From the NCBI GenBank assembly GCA_902836725.1, contig CADFRV010000011.1, positions 1-20,437 of the forward strand: a stretch of DNA of 20,437 nt, in the 5' to 3' direction. The position numbers and the translations under genes are program-made. The stretch is from Muribaculaceae bacterium (GTDB lineage: Bacteria > Bacteroidota > Bacteroidia > Bacteroidales > Muribaculaceae). How positions within the stretch are numbered: position 1 is the first letter of the stretch; each line of letters begins with the position of its first letter. Below, in pieces: positions 6,636 to 14,712 of this stretch. The notes below the pieces were generated by a model. The model made no database searches and was not told the origin of the DNA. It worked only from the letters and a program-made list of their open reading frames with translations.

Positions 6636-9600
6636 TCATCTTACCGCCACTTTCTCCGTGCCTACGACATAAATGCCGGGAGCAAGACCTGCGGTAGCTT
6701 CAGAGGGAGCCACCTGCGAGCGGATTTTCACACCGGAGAGTGTGTATACATCAACCGGAGCATCGGCATCGGCCGCATCGGCCGCCACATTTTCCACACC
6801 TGCGCGATCCACTGTCACAGCGCTTGTGTAGAGTATAAGGTTAGGATACATGGGGTTGGTGAGCAGACAGCGCACTGTATCTTCAAAAGTGCTGTGGAAC
6901 GAAACCACACCATTGTCCACAGTATACTCGGGATTGTCGCCCGTACCGTCAAGCAACTCGCCGATAATTATACCATTCTCTTCGTCATAGCTTATCTCAC
7001 CCAGATACCATGCGAACTCTGTAGGCATCCCTTCCACGCTTGCTTCAGCCGAGAGGTCAACCTTGCCGTCAACACACTCGACCTGCACTTCCGCCTGGTT
7101 GGCATAAGTGAAGTATGTAAGCGACGGGAACGATACCGCGCGCGGCAGAGTGGCGAAAGTAAAGTTGTTGTGCTGTACATCAAGCGCCCTCAGGCGGCGA
7201 GCTATTGGAGTGAGGTTGATGGAGCTGAACTGATTGTTGGCAAGAATAAGCTGCGAGATATTTTTGGCGTTGCTCAGATCGATGCTTGTAAGCAGGTTTC
7301 CGGAAGCGGCCAGACACCACATCGACGGGTTGTCAAGTGTGATTGAGGTAAGCTTGTTCTTGTCGATGAACAGTGTCTCGAGTGTCGGGATCTTACTTGC
7401 GTCGAAAGTCTCGTAGGCGTTGTTGCTGAGATTGAGCATCGTCAGGCCATTAAACTTGCTGAAATCTTCTGTCGAGAAGTTGTTTCCGGAAAGATTCAGC
7501 TCATTGAGATGAGACTCGGCGGGGAACACTACGTTGTCCTCGTCGAGTCCGCAGTCGCCTATGGAAAGGCTCGAGAGGTTGGTAAGTGCGGAAATGTCCA
7601 GATTTTTCATCGGAGCGTCGTAGATAGAGAACACGGTGATATCCGAAGCATCCTCATATGTATATATCTTCACATCCGCACCCTCATATGTCTGCTGGCC
7701 GGGATATGAGATATAGGTAGCGGAAGAAACCGGATACTGCTTGTACTCGCTGCCGTCGCCGCGCCAGTCGATATACAGCGCCGTGGTTTTGTTGCCGCGG
7801 AATATCACTTCGGCGGTTCCGGTGGCCGAAGTGGTTGTGAACGAAGCCACCACTTTGGTGGGAGCAGCAGTCACAGTTGTCTCCGTTGTTCGGAACACAT
7901 TCGCGCCAGTGAAAGCGGGGAATGCCGGATGGGTCATCTCGCAGTATACTTTGCCCACGGTAGTGTCGAGGAAACGGGTGGCGCCATCCTTGCAGTCAAC
8001 CTCGGTACCCTGTACGAGCGGGGTTCCGTCGGAAGACTTTTTCCATACGAAAGTGGTACCTTCGCCGTTTATGATGCGGTTTTGCTCCGAAAGATTGATC
8101 GCGGGAGCGAAAGCCATCAGTTCCACATCTTTCTGTGGAGCGTATACATATACGTCGGTGCCGAGACCGGGAAGATATGGCACCGTCCCGAGGGTAAGGC
8201 GGTTGTCGCTGAGGTCAAATTTCTGCAATCCGGGGATTTCGGTCATAACCACCGATGTGAAGTTGTTGTGTGAAAGATCCAGCTTCACGGCATTCCCCAT
8301 GTATGTAAGGTCACACTCGTCGGTGAACTCGTTGTGGCTAAGGTCAAGTTCTTTAAGATTGTCATAATTCTTAAGCGACATCCCAGTCAGGAGATTCCAT
8401 GACAGGTCCAGTTTATGGAACGACCTCGGATCAACGACTGTAAATTCTGTCAGCTTATTATGCGAGGCATTGATGTTACGCAGTGCGAATTTCTCATAAT
8501 TGCCATATATGCCCGACAGATCCAGTTTGTCCAGGCTGTTGTGCGACAGGTCTATGTCTGTGAGGCAGCGGTTGTAGCGCATATCCACCATCGGAAGTTC
8601 GCAACCCGTCACCTTGATGGTGCGCAATTCGGTGGCACGGGTAAGGTCCATCGACGATATGACAGGCATATCTGCTATCTCAAGTGCGGTGAGCACTGAT
8701 CCTTCCGGCATAAGCACGCTGACTTTTGCCTCGGAAACTCCTGCCGGCAATGCCACGCATACGTTGTTCTCTCCCGGGGCGGTCACAGATGTGGCGCTGA
8801 ATGTCTGACGGGCACCGTCACCTACCTGAACGAAGAATTCACGCGGGCTCTCAGGAGTGGCATTGTCTACGCCCACTTTGAATGCGAGTGTGCCACGCCC
8901 CGACACCGTCAGCGAGAGCACATCGCTCGGCTGTCCCATCTCGGCGGCGCTCTTCACTTTGAAAACGCCCGAGCTGAGGGTATATTCCTCGAAAGCAGAG
9001 TTGGCGAACTCCACATAAACCGAGTCGGAAGGAACCTGGTTGAAAGTGATCTTGCCGGCGCTGAAAGTAAAGTCGCTCTCTTCAAGCTGCACCGGCTCGC
9101 CGTCATACTGGGTACGGAACACACGCGCGGTCGTCTCCGTATTTGGACGCAGCACATCGGCAGAGAAATCTATAGGTTTTCCAACCTCATAGCTGCGGTC
9201 GCACTTGAGTGGGGAACGGAAATAATAATATTCGCCCCAGTTGGGATCCATAGCCGGGAGGGTGGCGAAAGTAAAGTCATTGTTAGCGATATCCACCAGA
9301 TACAGGTTTTTGTTCTGGCTCAGGTCTATCTCCGAGATATGGTTGTCGCGGAGTGTGAGATGCGTAAGATATGGATTGGCTGTCACATCTACCGACGTAA
9401 GGTTATTGCCTGCCACATTCAGTATCACAAGGTTCGGGTTATGCGTCACATCGATGGCGTCGATCTTCACGTCGGTATTGATGGTTCCCGACACATGCTG
9501 CGCGAAAAGATGCTGGAGGTATGTGTTCTTGCTTACATCTATCGAGCGTATGCGGGTCTCCGATATGTTCAGGCGCATCAGCTTGGGGTTCTTGCTCACA

Positions 9601-10307
9601 TCAAGTGATGACACATTGGAAAGCTCAAGCGACATCACCTGCAGCTCGGGGCATCCTGTCGGGTCTATATTGTACAGCCCGAAATTGTGATAGCCGTCGA
9701 AAGTGACCAGCGACGGATAATCGCTCAGATTGAACGACTGGTCCATATGGTCGATAATGTCAAGCTCGAGAATGGTAAGGGCAGGATGGTTTGATCCCAC
9801 CTTCAGAGGTGTCTCGGCGGTGAATGGGTTGTCTGACAGATAAATCGCATACAGCTTCTCGAAAGGAGAAAGGTCAAGCCGTTTCAGCTCGTTGTGCGAG
9901 AGGTCAAGGATTTCCAGATTCACGAGCTTGTCCATCTCGATCCAGTCGATATAGCATCCTTCGAAATCTATGTAATCTATTTTAGTCGGATCACCGTATA
10001 TCTTTACCAGGCCATCCTGGTTTACACAGCACTGCACGGGGGTTCCGATAATTGACTGGGTCTCCTGGTCGAAGACCGACGGACTTACCTCGGCCTCGAC
10101 CATGCCGAACCCGCAGTCTACATCGAAGTAGTCGGTCTCGGTACTGCCCAGTGTGATATGGAAACTGTTTGCGGCACCGTAGGTGTCGTAGATATTGGTT
10201 TTGAATGTGATGATCGGCTCCTCTGCCCCGTTCTGCGCCATAGCGCCGGAAGGGATGGCTGCCAAAGCCATAGACACGAGTATGCCCGTCGTCAGTTTAT
10301 GAAACAT
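6636..10307 (-). CDS. Secreted leucine-rich-repeat protein with C-terminal sorting tail
   Basis: Large exported protein of 1,223 residues, probably surface-displayed or released. The signal peptide begins MFHKL with likely cleavage after AMA near 24. Three composite modules follow (about 31-455, 460-813, 815-1166), each with a beta-rich segment, several irregular LRRs of the LxxLDLSHNxL type, and a beta-rich cap introduced by (N/D)xx(T/F)(L/F)xT(L/V)P. Residues about 1185-1223 form a T9SS type A-like tail (VYTLSGVKI...LAPGIYVVGTEKVAVR). No enzymatic motif is seen; LRR proteins of this kind usually bind proteins or host surfaces. The gene follows the protease gene by 47 nt. An in-frame ATG at 10358 overlaps the protease stop as ATGA and could allow coupled initiation, but would give an unusual N-terminal extension before the signal peptide. 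Confidence 0.88.
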   Translation of the reverse strand: MFHKLTTGILVSMALAAIPSGAMAQNGAEEPIITFKTNIYDTYGAANSFHITLGSTETDYFDVDCGFGMVEAEVSPSVFDQETQSIIGTPVQCCVNQDGLVKIYGDPTKIDYIDFEGCYIDWIEMDKLVNLEILDLSHNELKRLDLSPFEKLYAIYLSDNPFTAETPLKVGSNHPALTILELDIIDHMDQSFNLSDYPSLVTFDGYHNFGLYNIDPTGCPELQVMSLELSNVSSLDVSKNPKLMRLNISETRIRSIDVSKNTYLQHLFAQHVSGTINTDVKIDAIDVTHNPNLVILNVAGNNLTSVDVTANPYLTHLTLRDNHISEIDLSQNKNLYLVDIANNDFTFATLPAMDPNWGEYYYFRSPLKCDRSYEVGKPIDFSADVLRPNTETTARVFRTQYDGEPVQLEESDFTFSAGKITFNQVPSDSVYVEFANSAFEEYTLSSGVFKVKSAAEMGQPSDVLSLTVSGRGTLAFKVGVDNATPESPREFFVQVGDGARQTFSATSVTAPGENNVCVALPAGVSEAKVSVLMPEGSVLTALEIADMPVISSMDLTRATELRTIKVTGCELPMVDMRYNRCLTDIDLSHNSLDKLDLSGIYGNYEKFALRNINASHNKLTEFTVVDPRSFHKLDLSWNLLTGMSLKNYDNLKELDLSHNEFTDECDLTYMGNAVKLDLSHNNFTSVVMTEIPGLQKFDLSDNRLTLGTVPYLPGLGTDVYVYAPQKDVELMAFAPAINLSEQNRIINGEGTTFVWKKSSDGTPLVQGTEVDCKDGATRFLDTTVGKVYCEMTHPAFPAFTGANVFRTTETTVTAAPTKVVASFTTTSATGTAEVIFRGNKTTALYIDWRGDGSEYKQYPVSSATYISYPGQQTYEGADVKIYTYEDASDITVFSIYDAPMKNLDISALTNLSSLSIGDCGLDEDNVVFPAESHLNELNLSGNNFSTEDFSKFNGLTMLNLSNNAYETFDASKIPTLETLFIDKNKLTSITLDNPSMWCLAASGNLLTSIDLSNAKNISQLILANNQFSSINLTPIARRLRALDVQHNNFTFATLPRAVSFPSLTYFTYANQAEVQVECVDGKVDLSAEASVEGMPTEFAWYLGEISYDEENGIIIGELLDGTGDNPEYTVDNGVVSFHSTFEDTVRCLLTNPMYPNLILYTSAVTVDRAGVENVAADAADADAPVDVYTLSGVKIRSQVAPSEATAGLAPGIYVVGTEKVAVR
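6810..10217 (-). repeat. Three tandem composite LRR modules within one gene
   Basis: Module 1 is about 10217-8943, module 2 about 8930-7869 and module 3 about 7865-6810. Each repeats the order beta domain, LRR block, cap. Cap entries are NDFTFATLP, NRLTLGTVP and NNFTFATLP; modules 2 and 3 also share cap endings of the type C(E/L)(M/L)T(H/N)P.(F/Y)P. Boundaries are approximate and were set by reading the protein. The divergence implies old internal duplication. Confidence 0.65.
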
Positions 10308-10354
10308 ATTGTCTTTTTTATTTGAGAGGTTTATTATTTCGTTATTATCGCGGA

Positions 10355-12775
10355 TCATTTCACAGCCACTTTCTGCGAGTGTCCGTTGGCGGAAAGCACA
10401 TAGATGCCAGCCGGGAGCGATGAGGCGTCGAGGGTCAGCTCGTCTCCCGCGCCAGAGGCACGCAGCATGCAGGCTCCGCTAATGGATGTGAGAGTGGCAT
10501 CCACTGATGTTGCCTCCCCCACAAACACATTGAATACATTGTCGCCCGCCATGGTCACCATCAGGCGGTCGTTGCGGCCGTCGGCGCCCACACTCCCTAT
10601 GCCGGAGTTGCGTATCACCTCTTTCAGTCCGGCAAGGGCGTTGAATTTGCCTGCGCCCCACTGCACGGGATCACCGGCCTCCACATACTCGTCGCGCACG
10701 GCCGTGCGGGCTATTATATCTTTCACATCCTGCACCGTAAGTGTGGGATCGGCCTCAAGCCAGAGAGCTATATTGCCGGCCACAAAGGGGGTCGACATGG
10801 ATGTGCCTACCTCCTGCTTCCAATAGTGTGCTTTCCCGTTGGCGTCGGTAGCGCGTGCCGAGTTGAGATACTCGTAATACTCACGTCTCATCTCTTCGGT
10901 GAGTTTCACACCGTTCTGAGCGGCGAGCTGGTCGGTCACATATTCCAGGTAGGGGGTACTTATGGACGATATTATGGCAGCACCGGGGGCGCATACGTGC
11001 GGCAGGTTACGGCCGTCGGCCAGAGTACCGAAGGATGAGAAGTCGCTCACATATCCGGGGCGGAAACCGTCGCCGGGATATGACGGGCGCGCGCCGTCGA
11101 GGGTATGCCACTCCTGGCGTGTATTGTATGAGCCGACACTGATTATATTATGGCCTACAGCCATGTCGGAGATTGTGCCGTTGCGAGAGCCGTCGGTGAA
11201 GCCGTCCACACCGTAATTGTCGAAACTTACCGTAAGTGCATCGGAATAAAAATCATATCTGTGACCTGCTTTGCCCACAACCTCTATACCGATCAGAAGC
11301 TCGGCATCGCGGTCGTTGCCGGAAGCGTCCTTGTAGTTCTCCACCTTGTCGAGAAGGTCCATACCGATTGTGCAGTAGTAACGGTTGGTGGCGGGATCAA
11401 GGTCGCACCCCACAGCCACATAACCGTCGAAATATTGTGCGAATGGCGTGTTGGAGGGAGCGATTACATCTGTGGATGCGGCATTGGAGTTTGCGGAAGT
11501 CCAGTAATATGTCATGTTGCCGTCCTTGGCGGTAGCGGGCATCTCATATGCCACACGATAGCCACGGCTTTTGCGGTACACTACCACACGCAGGGAAAAC
11601 TCCGTGTCATCATCGCCATACACCCCTATCTGGCCATAGCGCCATGTATTCATGGTTTCTGCCGTGGTGCCGTCGGGAGTATACTGGTACACATGCGGAT
11701 GAATGAATGTCTTTATCGTCTCGTCGCCTTCGGTAAGGGTCTTGTTGAGCGACGCCTTTGCATCACCCTCGTTGCCGGCAGACACACAGATTATGGCCAT
11801 ATCTCCAATTATATCAAGGAAACTTGACATAATTGACTTGGGATCGTGAGGACCAACGTTCGATCCAAGGGACAGATTATAGACCACAGGCATGTTTTTG
11901 TACTCGCTTGCATAATAATACATCTGCTCGATACCCGATGCGATACATACGTCGGTAAGCAGCCCGCATGAAACAGCAAGATCCGATCCTGTAGCCACTC
12001 CATAATATGGATTGGCGGTTTTCTTGATTTTCGATGAACCTGTTGCGGAAAGTCCTTCCGACACTTCGACATCACCCTTATAGCCACCGGCCATAATGCC
12101 AAGAGTATGAGTGCCATGATAAGCGCTCTGGTCATCGGTTGAAAATTCAGAGAGGGGAGCCGCATCCCGTATATCCTCACCGTAATAAACCGGAGCCAGC
12201 CCTGTTCCCATGGCGTTGTAGCGCATCACCGACAGGTATTTTATGCGGTTTTCGCCGTCAGCGTCAAGGAAGTTGATATGGTTCGGATCCATGCCCTGGT
12301 CCACAATGCCGGCTATGACACCTTTGCCGGTATAGGCTTTCGGAAGCCCGTCGCCACCTTCATGGATCACATCTGTGCCCGCGGCCGCACGTGCCAGATC
12401 CATATGCGCGTTTACCGTACGCTGAAACTGCATGAGCTGCACGCATTCCGCAGCCGCCAGTTCCTCGGCGCGGTCGTAGGGGATATCGGCAATCGCTATC
12501 TGCCCCCTTACACTTACCACATCTATACCGGCCTCAGCCAGGTCGTCAGCCGTATAGCCATCTGCTATACGCACGAATGCCAGAGTGCTTTCGCGTCTGG
12601 CAAGGGCCTGATCCGCCGAAAACGTTTTGGCACGGACACCACGGGGCACTGACAGTTCCGAGGACAACACACGCGCACGCGTGCGCAATTCCATTTTACT
12701 TTGCAGATCAAGCACACCGGCATCCGCGGCTATGAACGGCAAAGCCATCAGTAATGTTGTGTAAAACTTTCTCAT
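10355..12775 (-). CDS. Subtilisin-like (S8) serine protease, secreted, with C-terminal sorting tail
   Basis: Predicted secreted endopeptidase of 806 residues. A signal peptide (1 to about 18) is followed by a propeptide-like region (about 20-130). The S8 catalytic domain has D159 (GIVDQGMD), H220 (YHGTHTLG), oxyanion N335 (VSAGNEGD) and S659 (VGTSMSTPFVAG), all in normal context. Between N335 and S659 lies an insertion of roughly 190 residues (about 340-530), predicted beta-rich, as in many large cell-surface subtilases. The C-terminal 80 residues end in SLPAGIYVLSANGHSQKVAVK-like sorting tail. The ATG at 12775 is preferred to an in-frame TTG at 12781. It is the first gene of an operon with the LRR protein; a good promoter lies about 145 nt upstream. 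Substrates are unknown. Confidence 0.93.
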   Translation of the reverse strand: MRKFYTTLLMALPFIAADAGVLDLQSKMELRTRARVLSSELSVPRGVRAKTFSADQALARRESTLAFVRIADGYTADDLAEAGIDVVSVRGQIAIADIPYDRAEELAAAECVQLMQFQRTVNAHMDLARAAAGTDVIHEGGDGLPKAYTGKGVIAGIVDQGMDPNHINFLDADGENRIKYLSVMRYNAMGTGLAPVYYGEDIRDAAPLSEFSTDDQSAYHGTHTLGIMAGGYKGDVEVSEGLSATGSSKIKKTANPYYGVATGSDLAVSCGLLTDVCIASGIEQMYYYASEYKNMPVVYNLSLGSNVGPHDPKSIMSSFLDIIGDMAIICVSAGNEGDAKASLNKTLTEGDETIKTFIHPHVYQYTPDGTTAETMNTWRYGQIGVYGDDDTEFSLRVVVYRKSRGYRVAYEMPATAKDGNMTYYWTSANSNAASTDVIAPSNTPFAQYFDGYVAVGCDLDPATNRYYCTIGMDLLDKVENYKDASGNDRDAELLIGIEVVGKAGHRYDFYSDALTVSFDNYGVDGFTDGSRNGTISDMAVGHNIISVGSYNTRQEWHTLDGARPSYPGDGFRPGYVSDFSSFGTLADGRNLPHVCAPGAAIISSISTPYLEYVTDQLAAQNGVKLTEEMRREYYEYLNSARATDANGKAHYWKQEVGTSMSTPFVAGNIALWLEADPTLTVQDVKDIIARTAVRDEYVEAGDPVQWGAGKFNALAGLKEVIRNSGIGSVGADGRNDRLMVTMAGDNVFNVFVGEATSVDATLTSISGACMLRASGAGDELTLDASSLPAGIYVLSANGHSQKVAVK

Positions 12776-12842
12776 AATCAACAGGTCTTTTTATTTTATC
12801 ACGCTTTGGCTTAACGTATTGAAACGATTGGACATTCTAAAA

Positions 12843-12865
12843 TTGCATAAAACATGTATATGCAA
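12843..12865. promoter_or_regulatory. Inverted repeat in the protease leader, possible operator or RNA hairpin
   Basis: TTGCATA (12843-12849) and TATGCAA (12859-12865) are perfect inverted arms separated by 9 nt. They lie between the predicted start of transcription (about 12914) and the protease ATG. The size fits a dimeric regulator site, but AT-rich DNA yields such repeats by chance. Confidence 0.3.
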
Positions 12866-12920
12866 GTGTATATTTATTGAATATGTAATAATATTCCTCT
12901 TTTTCATGCTTAAATCGCAG

Positions 12921-12951
12921 CAAAGTTATACTAAATTTTACAAACCAACAA
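12921..12951 (-). promoter_or_regulatory. Bacteroidota promoter for the protease-LRR operon
   Basis: On the minus strand, TTG (12951-12949), 20 nt, then TAACTTTG (12928-12921): both elements and the spacing match the Bacteroidota sigma factor consensus. It predicts a leader of about 140 nt before the ATG at 12775. Confidence 0.7.
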
Positions 12952-13122
12952 ATACTATCTGCATTTTGGCTAAAAATATCGTTTCCGCCGCGTTCAAGAG
13001 GTCACATAATTTTCCACAACCATACGAAAAGATATCATGTTTTTTAATGACGTGACCGAACTTTCCTACCCCGTGCGATCGTTATTATGGATGTTAGGGA
13101 AACTAAAAATTACACAACAGGT

Positions 13123-13647
13123 ATGAAAAAGATTTTACTTATGCTCGCAATGGTGCTCGGCGCGGTAGCCGGAGCATCAGCACAGAAAACCGATCTCTCC
13201 ATCAGCTACGGCGGATACACACAGATGGACGCCACTGACTGCCACGACGGATGGCACCACGTGAACAACGCATGGGGAGCGCTGAACGTAGGTGTGAACT
13301 TCCAGGTGGCACGCAATTTCTACATCGGTCCGAGCTACACGTTCTCGTCATGCACCACCAAAGGGGGACCCGAGCACTCCTCAATCGCCTACCATGCCAT
13401 CATGCTCAACGGCCGATACAACTACTGGCGCAACAGCATCGTGACACTCTACGGCCACATGGGGCTCGGAGCAGAAATCTCCCATATGATGCCTTACCAC
13501 GGCGACAGCTATAACCAGACATACTTCGCCTACCAGTTCTCGCCGCTCGGCGCCCAGGTAGGGCTGTCACGCTCATGGACCGTTTTCGGAGAACTCGGAT
13601 TCGGCGCACAGGGCCTGCTGCAGGTCGGCTTCCGCCTCAACCTCTGA
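13123..13647 (+). CDS. Small outer-membrane beta-barrel protein, function unknown
   Basis: Exported protein of 174 residues. The start at 13123 (MKKILLMLAM) gives a classical signal peptide with cleavage after ASA at 20. The mature part is a series of alternating amphipathic, aromatic-rich strands (LSISYGGY, ALNVGVNFQV, FYIGPSYTF, YHAIMLNGRYNY, TLYGHMGLGAE, PLGAQVGLS, TVFGELGFGA) ending in LLQVGFRLNL, consistent with an eight-stranded barrel of the OmpA/OmpW size class. No enzymatic motif is seen and no specific family is recognised. It stands between a divergent protease operon and the thioesterase, which has its own promoter, so it may be a single-gene unit. An ATG at 13087 in frame would add 12 polar residues before the signal peptide and is less likely. 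Confidence 0.82.
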   Translation: MKKILLMLAMVLGAVAGASAQKTDLSISYGGYTQMDATDCHDGWHHVNNAWGALNVGVNFQVARNFYIGPSYTFSSCTTKGGPEHSSIAYHAIMLNGRYNYWRNSIVTLYGHMGLGAEISHMMPYHGDSYNQTYFAYQFSPLGAQVGLSRSWTVFGELGFGAQGLLQVGFRLNL

Positions 13648-13676
13648 CCGCAGGGTATACTCACAAATTTCTCCGA

Positions 13677-13707
13677 TTGTAAAAAATGCTGGAGTTGACT
13701 AACTTTG
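13677..13707 (+). promoter_or_regulatory. Bacteroidota promoter abutting the thioesterase start codon
   Basis: TTG (13677-13679), 20 nt, TAACTTTG (13700-13707) match the consensus and spacing. The box ends 4 nt before the ATG at 13712, so the predicted start of transcription falls at or next to the start codon. Confidence 0.75.
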
Positions 13708-13711
13708 CGGC

Positions 13712-14467
13712 ATGGAAAAAATTTTTGAACGCACATACTTCCTGACCCCTGCGGAGTGTAATCCGCAGGGGCGGATGCCTATCACACTCCTTATCAACCG
13801 CCTGATAGAAGTGGCCACACTCCACGCCAACGAGGTGGGGATCGGATACGCATATCTGGTAACACGCCACGAGACATGGGTGCTTTCGCGTGTGGGAGTG
13901 GAGATGACGCGCTACCCCGGCGTAAACGAAAACTACACCGTGCGCACATGGATGTCGGGCATCAACCGCCTCTTCTCCGACCGCGATTTCGAAATCCTCG
14001 ACGGCGACGGCAACACCATAGGATGGGCGCGCACCGTGTGGGCCGTGCTCAACACCGACAACCGACAGGCGGCAGACCTATCGCACATGTACCACATACG
14101 CGAACTGTTCCCCGACGACAAAACATGCGGGGCAGCACCCCTGGCACGCCTCCGCCCGCTCGCTGAATACGAAACGCTCCATTACCGCTTCACCTACTGC
14201 GACATAGACTTCAACCGGCATGTGAACTCCTCACGCTACATAGAGCTGCTGCTCAACTGCCGCAGCCTTGACTTCCACGACCGCAACCGCCTCACACGCT
14301 TCGAGATAAGCTATCTGCACGAGGCATACTACGACGAACCGGTGGAGGTGCGCCTCGCCCCGATGCCCTCATCCCCGGAATTTCCCGCCACGGAGGTTAC
14401 GCTCGCCGAGCTTGTGCATGGCGACCGCCCCCTCTGCCGCGCCCTCCTGGGCTACTCCCCCCGCTGA
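13712..14467 (+). CDS. Acyl-ACP thioesterase, FatA/FatB-like double hotdog
   Basis: Predicted cytoplasmic enzyme that hydrolyses acyl-ACP to free fatty acid and ACP. At 251 residues it has the length of bacterial members of the acyl-ACP thioesterase family. The first hotdog half (about 4-130) has the LLINRLIEVATLHANEVGIG helix; the second (about 150-250) has YCDIDFNRHVNSSRYIELL, giving the plant-type catalytic D166-x-N168-x-H170, and E204 in LHEAYYDEP sits 34 residues after the His, the same spacing as the catalytic Glu in plant FatB. The N-terminal segment FERTYFLTPAECNPQGR belongs to the family, which supports the ATG at 13712 despite the promoter being only 4 nt away. A C-rich tract and conserved hairpin follow. 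Confidence 0.92.
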   Translation: MEKIFERTYFLTPAECNPQGRMPITLLINRLIEVATLHANEVGIGYAYLVTRHETWVLSRVGVEMTRYPGVNENYTVRTWMSGINRLFSDRDFEILDGDGNTIGWARTVWAVLNTDNRQAADLSHMYHIRELFPDDKTCGAAPLARLRPLAEYETLHYRFTYCDIDFNRHVNSSRYIELLLNCRSLDFHDRNRLTRFEISYLHEAYYDEPVEVRLAPMPSSPEFPATEVTLAELVHGDRPLCRALLGYSPR

Positions 14468-14518
14468 TCCGCCATTTCCACCTCTCCCCCATTCCCTCCA
14501 TCCTCCCCGCCTCCCGGC

Positions 14519-14548
14519 AAGTGCGGCACGCTCATGCGTGCCGTTCCC
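14519..14548 (+). repeat. Dispersed 3'-end hairpin element, copy 2 (possible terminator)
   Basis: The stem CGGCACGC (14524-14531), loop TCAT, GCGTGCCG (14536-14543) is a perfect 8-bp hairpin. T5 starts 6 nt after it (14550-14554). As with copy 1, about 50 nt of C/T-rich, G-poor sequence separates it from the stop codon of the gene before. It matches copy 1 at 28 of 30 positions. Confidence 0.62.
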
Positions 14549-14566
14549 ATTTTTAACGTTTATTTC

Positions 14567-14597
14567 TTGTCAATCATCGCAAAAAACCTTACATTTG
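14567..14597 (+). promoter_or_regulatory. Bacteroidota promoter for the giant adhesin-like gene
   Basis: TTG (14567-14569), 20 nt, TACATTTG (14590-14597) match consensus and spacing. It predicts a leader of roughly 105-110 nt to the ATG at 14713, which supports that ATG rather than an internal start further on. Confidence 0.72.
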
Positions 14598-14712
14598 CAC
14601 AAAACGATTAGCTCTGACCAATTATACATTCGCAAAATTAAGCTCCAGAAGCGGGAATACACCAAGCAATTGTAATACAACTCATTAATATCTATCACTA
14701 ATCATCCTTGTA

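Larger units (their letters stand above)
12776..13122. other. AT-rich divergent intergenic region, protease to outer-membrane protein
   Basis: This is 347 nt without a supported gene, distinctly AT-rich. It holds the minus-strand promoter for the protease operon (12921-12951) and a 7-bp inverted repeat in the predicted protease leader. No perfect TAnnTTTG box is seen on the plus strand for the gene starting at 13123. A short in-frame extension from 13087 looks untranslated. Confidence 0.5.

Noticed and set aside
6393..7346. 317-codon plus-strand open frame overlapping the LRR gene
   Set aside because: It lies opposite well-supported LRR coding sequence and its product has no recognisable fold, signal or repeat; it is a by-product of G+C-rich coding.
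12779..12781. TTG start two codons before the protease ATG
   Set aside because: The ATG at 12775 begins a normal signal peptide and no feature favours the rarer start.
13087..13122. ATG start adding 12 residues before the small barrel protein
   Set aside because: The added residues are polar and precede a complete MKK-type signal peptide.
14143..14467. Possible second gene or frame break in the thioesterase C-terminal half
   Set aside because: The frame is continuous and D166, N168, H170 and E204 all lie in one reading frame with family spacing.
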